Shown here: in pieces, positions 6,569 to 6,949 of the stretch
Numbering within the stretch: the first letter of the stretch is position 1
How the letters are laid out: every line of letters starts with the position of its first letter
Source: Pseudomonas sp. SST3
GTDB taxonomy: Bacteria > Pseudomonadota > Gammaproteobacteria > Pseudomonadales > Pseudomonadaceae
Direction: 5' to 3'
NCBI RefSeq assembly: GCF_003325755.1
Contig: NZ_QORI02000058.1
Span: forward strand, 712 to 7,660
DNA: 6,949 bases
Made by a program: the position numbers and the translations under genes
The notes under the pieces: generated by a model
Told to the model about the DNA's origin: nothing
Database searches by the model: none
Seen by the model: only the letters and a program-made list of their open reading frames with translations

Positions 6569-6949
6569 GCAAGGTTGCAACCGTACCGCCGTCCCCGCTG
6601 CGCGCCTTTTGGCTGAAATGGCGTTTCCATGTCAACATCCTGCTGTTGCTGGTGCCGCTGGGGTTCATGCCCAAATACTTTGCCGACGCCGCGTTGTTTC
6701 GCGGGGATACCGGCATCGGCGAGCGCGTGGCCGGGCAGGTGCAAGTCGGTCCCTGGAGCCTGACGCTGGCTGAGTTTTCGCAACGAAGGCCCGAGCCCGA
6801 ACCCGGCTGGCCCGATGAAGTTCTTCAACGCTGCCCTGTGCGATACCTGTGCCGAGCAGGTCAAGGCCACTTACCTGCGTATCGGCAAACCCCGCAGCCT
6901 GCGCGCCGCCGGAGTGATCTTCTTCGGCACGCCGTACCGCATGGGCGCC
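6565..6949 (+). CDS. fpvH: Probable FpvH-like small membrane protein (frameshifted, 3' end missing)
   Basis: The gene starts at an ATG overlapping the preceding stop (ATGA), with a strong GGAGG site seven nt upstream, so it is co-transcribed and probably translationally coupled to the PepSY gene. The N-terminus is basic, followed by one hydrophobic helix (HVNILLLLVPLGFMP, about residues 22-36). Residues 1-71 read well to LTLAEF. The frame then breaks at 6775-6778, where TTTT should be TTT. The second frame gives PMKFFNAALCDTCAEQVKAT and RIGKPRSLRAAG up to the window end. The CDTC pair could bind metal or act in redox. Related genes beside fpvG are sometimes labelled thiamine pyrophosphate-binding, which I see no motif for. 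FpvH is known as an inner-membrane partner in pyoverdine iron release. The assignment is mainly by position and resemblance. Confidence 0.6.
   Translation, partial: MSKVATVPPSPLRAFWLKWRFHVNILLLLVPLGFMPKYFADAALFRGDTGIGERVAGQVQVGPWSLTLAEFSQRRPEPEPGWPDEVLQRCPVRYLCRAGQGHLPAYRQTPQPARRRSDLLRHAVPHGR

Noticed and set aside
5897..6580. 227-codon open frame on the minus strand
   Set aside because: It is antisense to the second half of the PepSY protein and crosses into the next gene. The translation is low-complexity in Gln, Asp and Arg with no domain.

Overview
The window looks like chromosomal DNA of a fluorescent Pseudomonas. It is GC-rich, with Pseudomonas-style coding bias. It carries a REP-like palindrome of the kind common in the P. 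fluorescens group. It also carries the start of an operon that best matches the pyoverdine-iron release genes fpvG-fpvH. There are two divergent gene groups separated by an AT-rich regulatory gap.

Region 1 (minus strand, 4604 down to 128) is a tightly packed four-gene operon, read in this order: a KamA/lysine-2,3-aminomutase-like radical SAM enzyme, an ATP-grasp ligase, a small 2-oxoglutarate/Fe(II) dioxygenase of the free-amino-acid hydroxylase type, and an MFS transporter. Junctions are a 20-nt overlap, a 4-nt gap and an ATGA overlap, so translation is probably coupled. The inferred logic is a short biosynthetic route: rearrange an amino acid or related substrate, hydroxylate it, join it by an amide bond using ATP, and export the product. 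I do not recognise the pathway. The radical SAM protein keeps the iron-sulfur and PLP-lysine motifs of aminomutases but lacks the known substrate-binding residues of lysine 2,3-aminomutase. A REP-like element lies beyond the transporter.

Region 2 (4605-5364) is mostly non-coding. It holds a good sigma-70 promoter candidate for the operon (-35 at 4866-4861, -10 at 4843-4838), a widely spaced 10-bp inverted repeat just upstream of it, two strong dyads in the predicted long leader, and a probable short gene of unknown function on the minus strand (5240-5041). A possible PvdS-type iron-starvation promoter faces the plus-strand genes.

Region 3 (plus strand, 5365 to the window end) carries a PepSY-TM inner-membrane protein (probable fpvG) and, by ATGA overlap, a small membrane protein with a CxxC motif (probable fpvH), cut by the window edge.

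Five reading frames (MFS, radical SAM, the short gene, fpvG, fpvH) each contain one frame break of a single base or equivalent. Most breaks sit on short base runs, and both sides of each break keep coherent protein sequence. This pattern suggests sequencing or assembly indels more than gene decay, so I annotate these as frameshifted genes.
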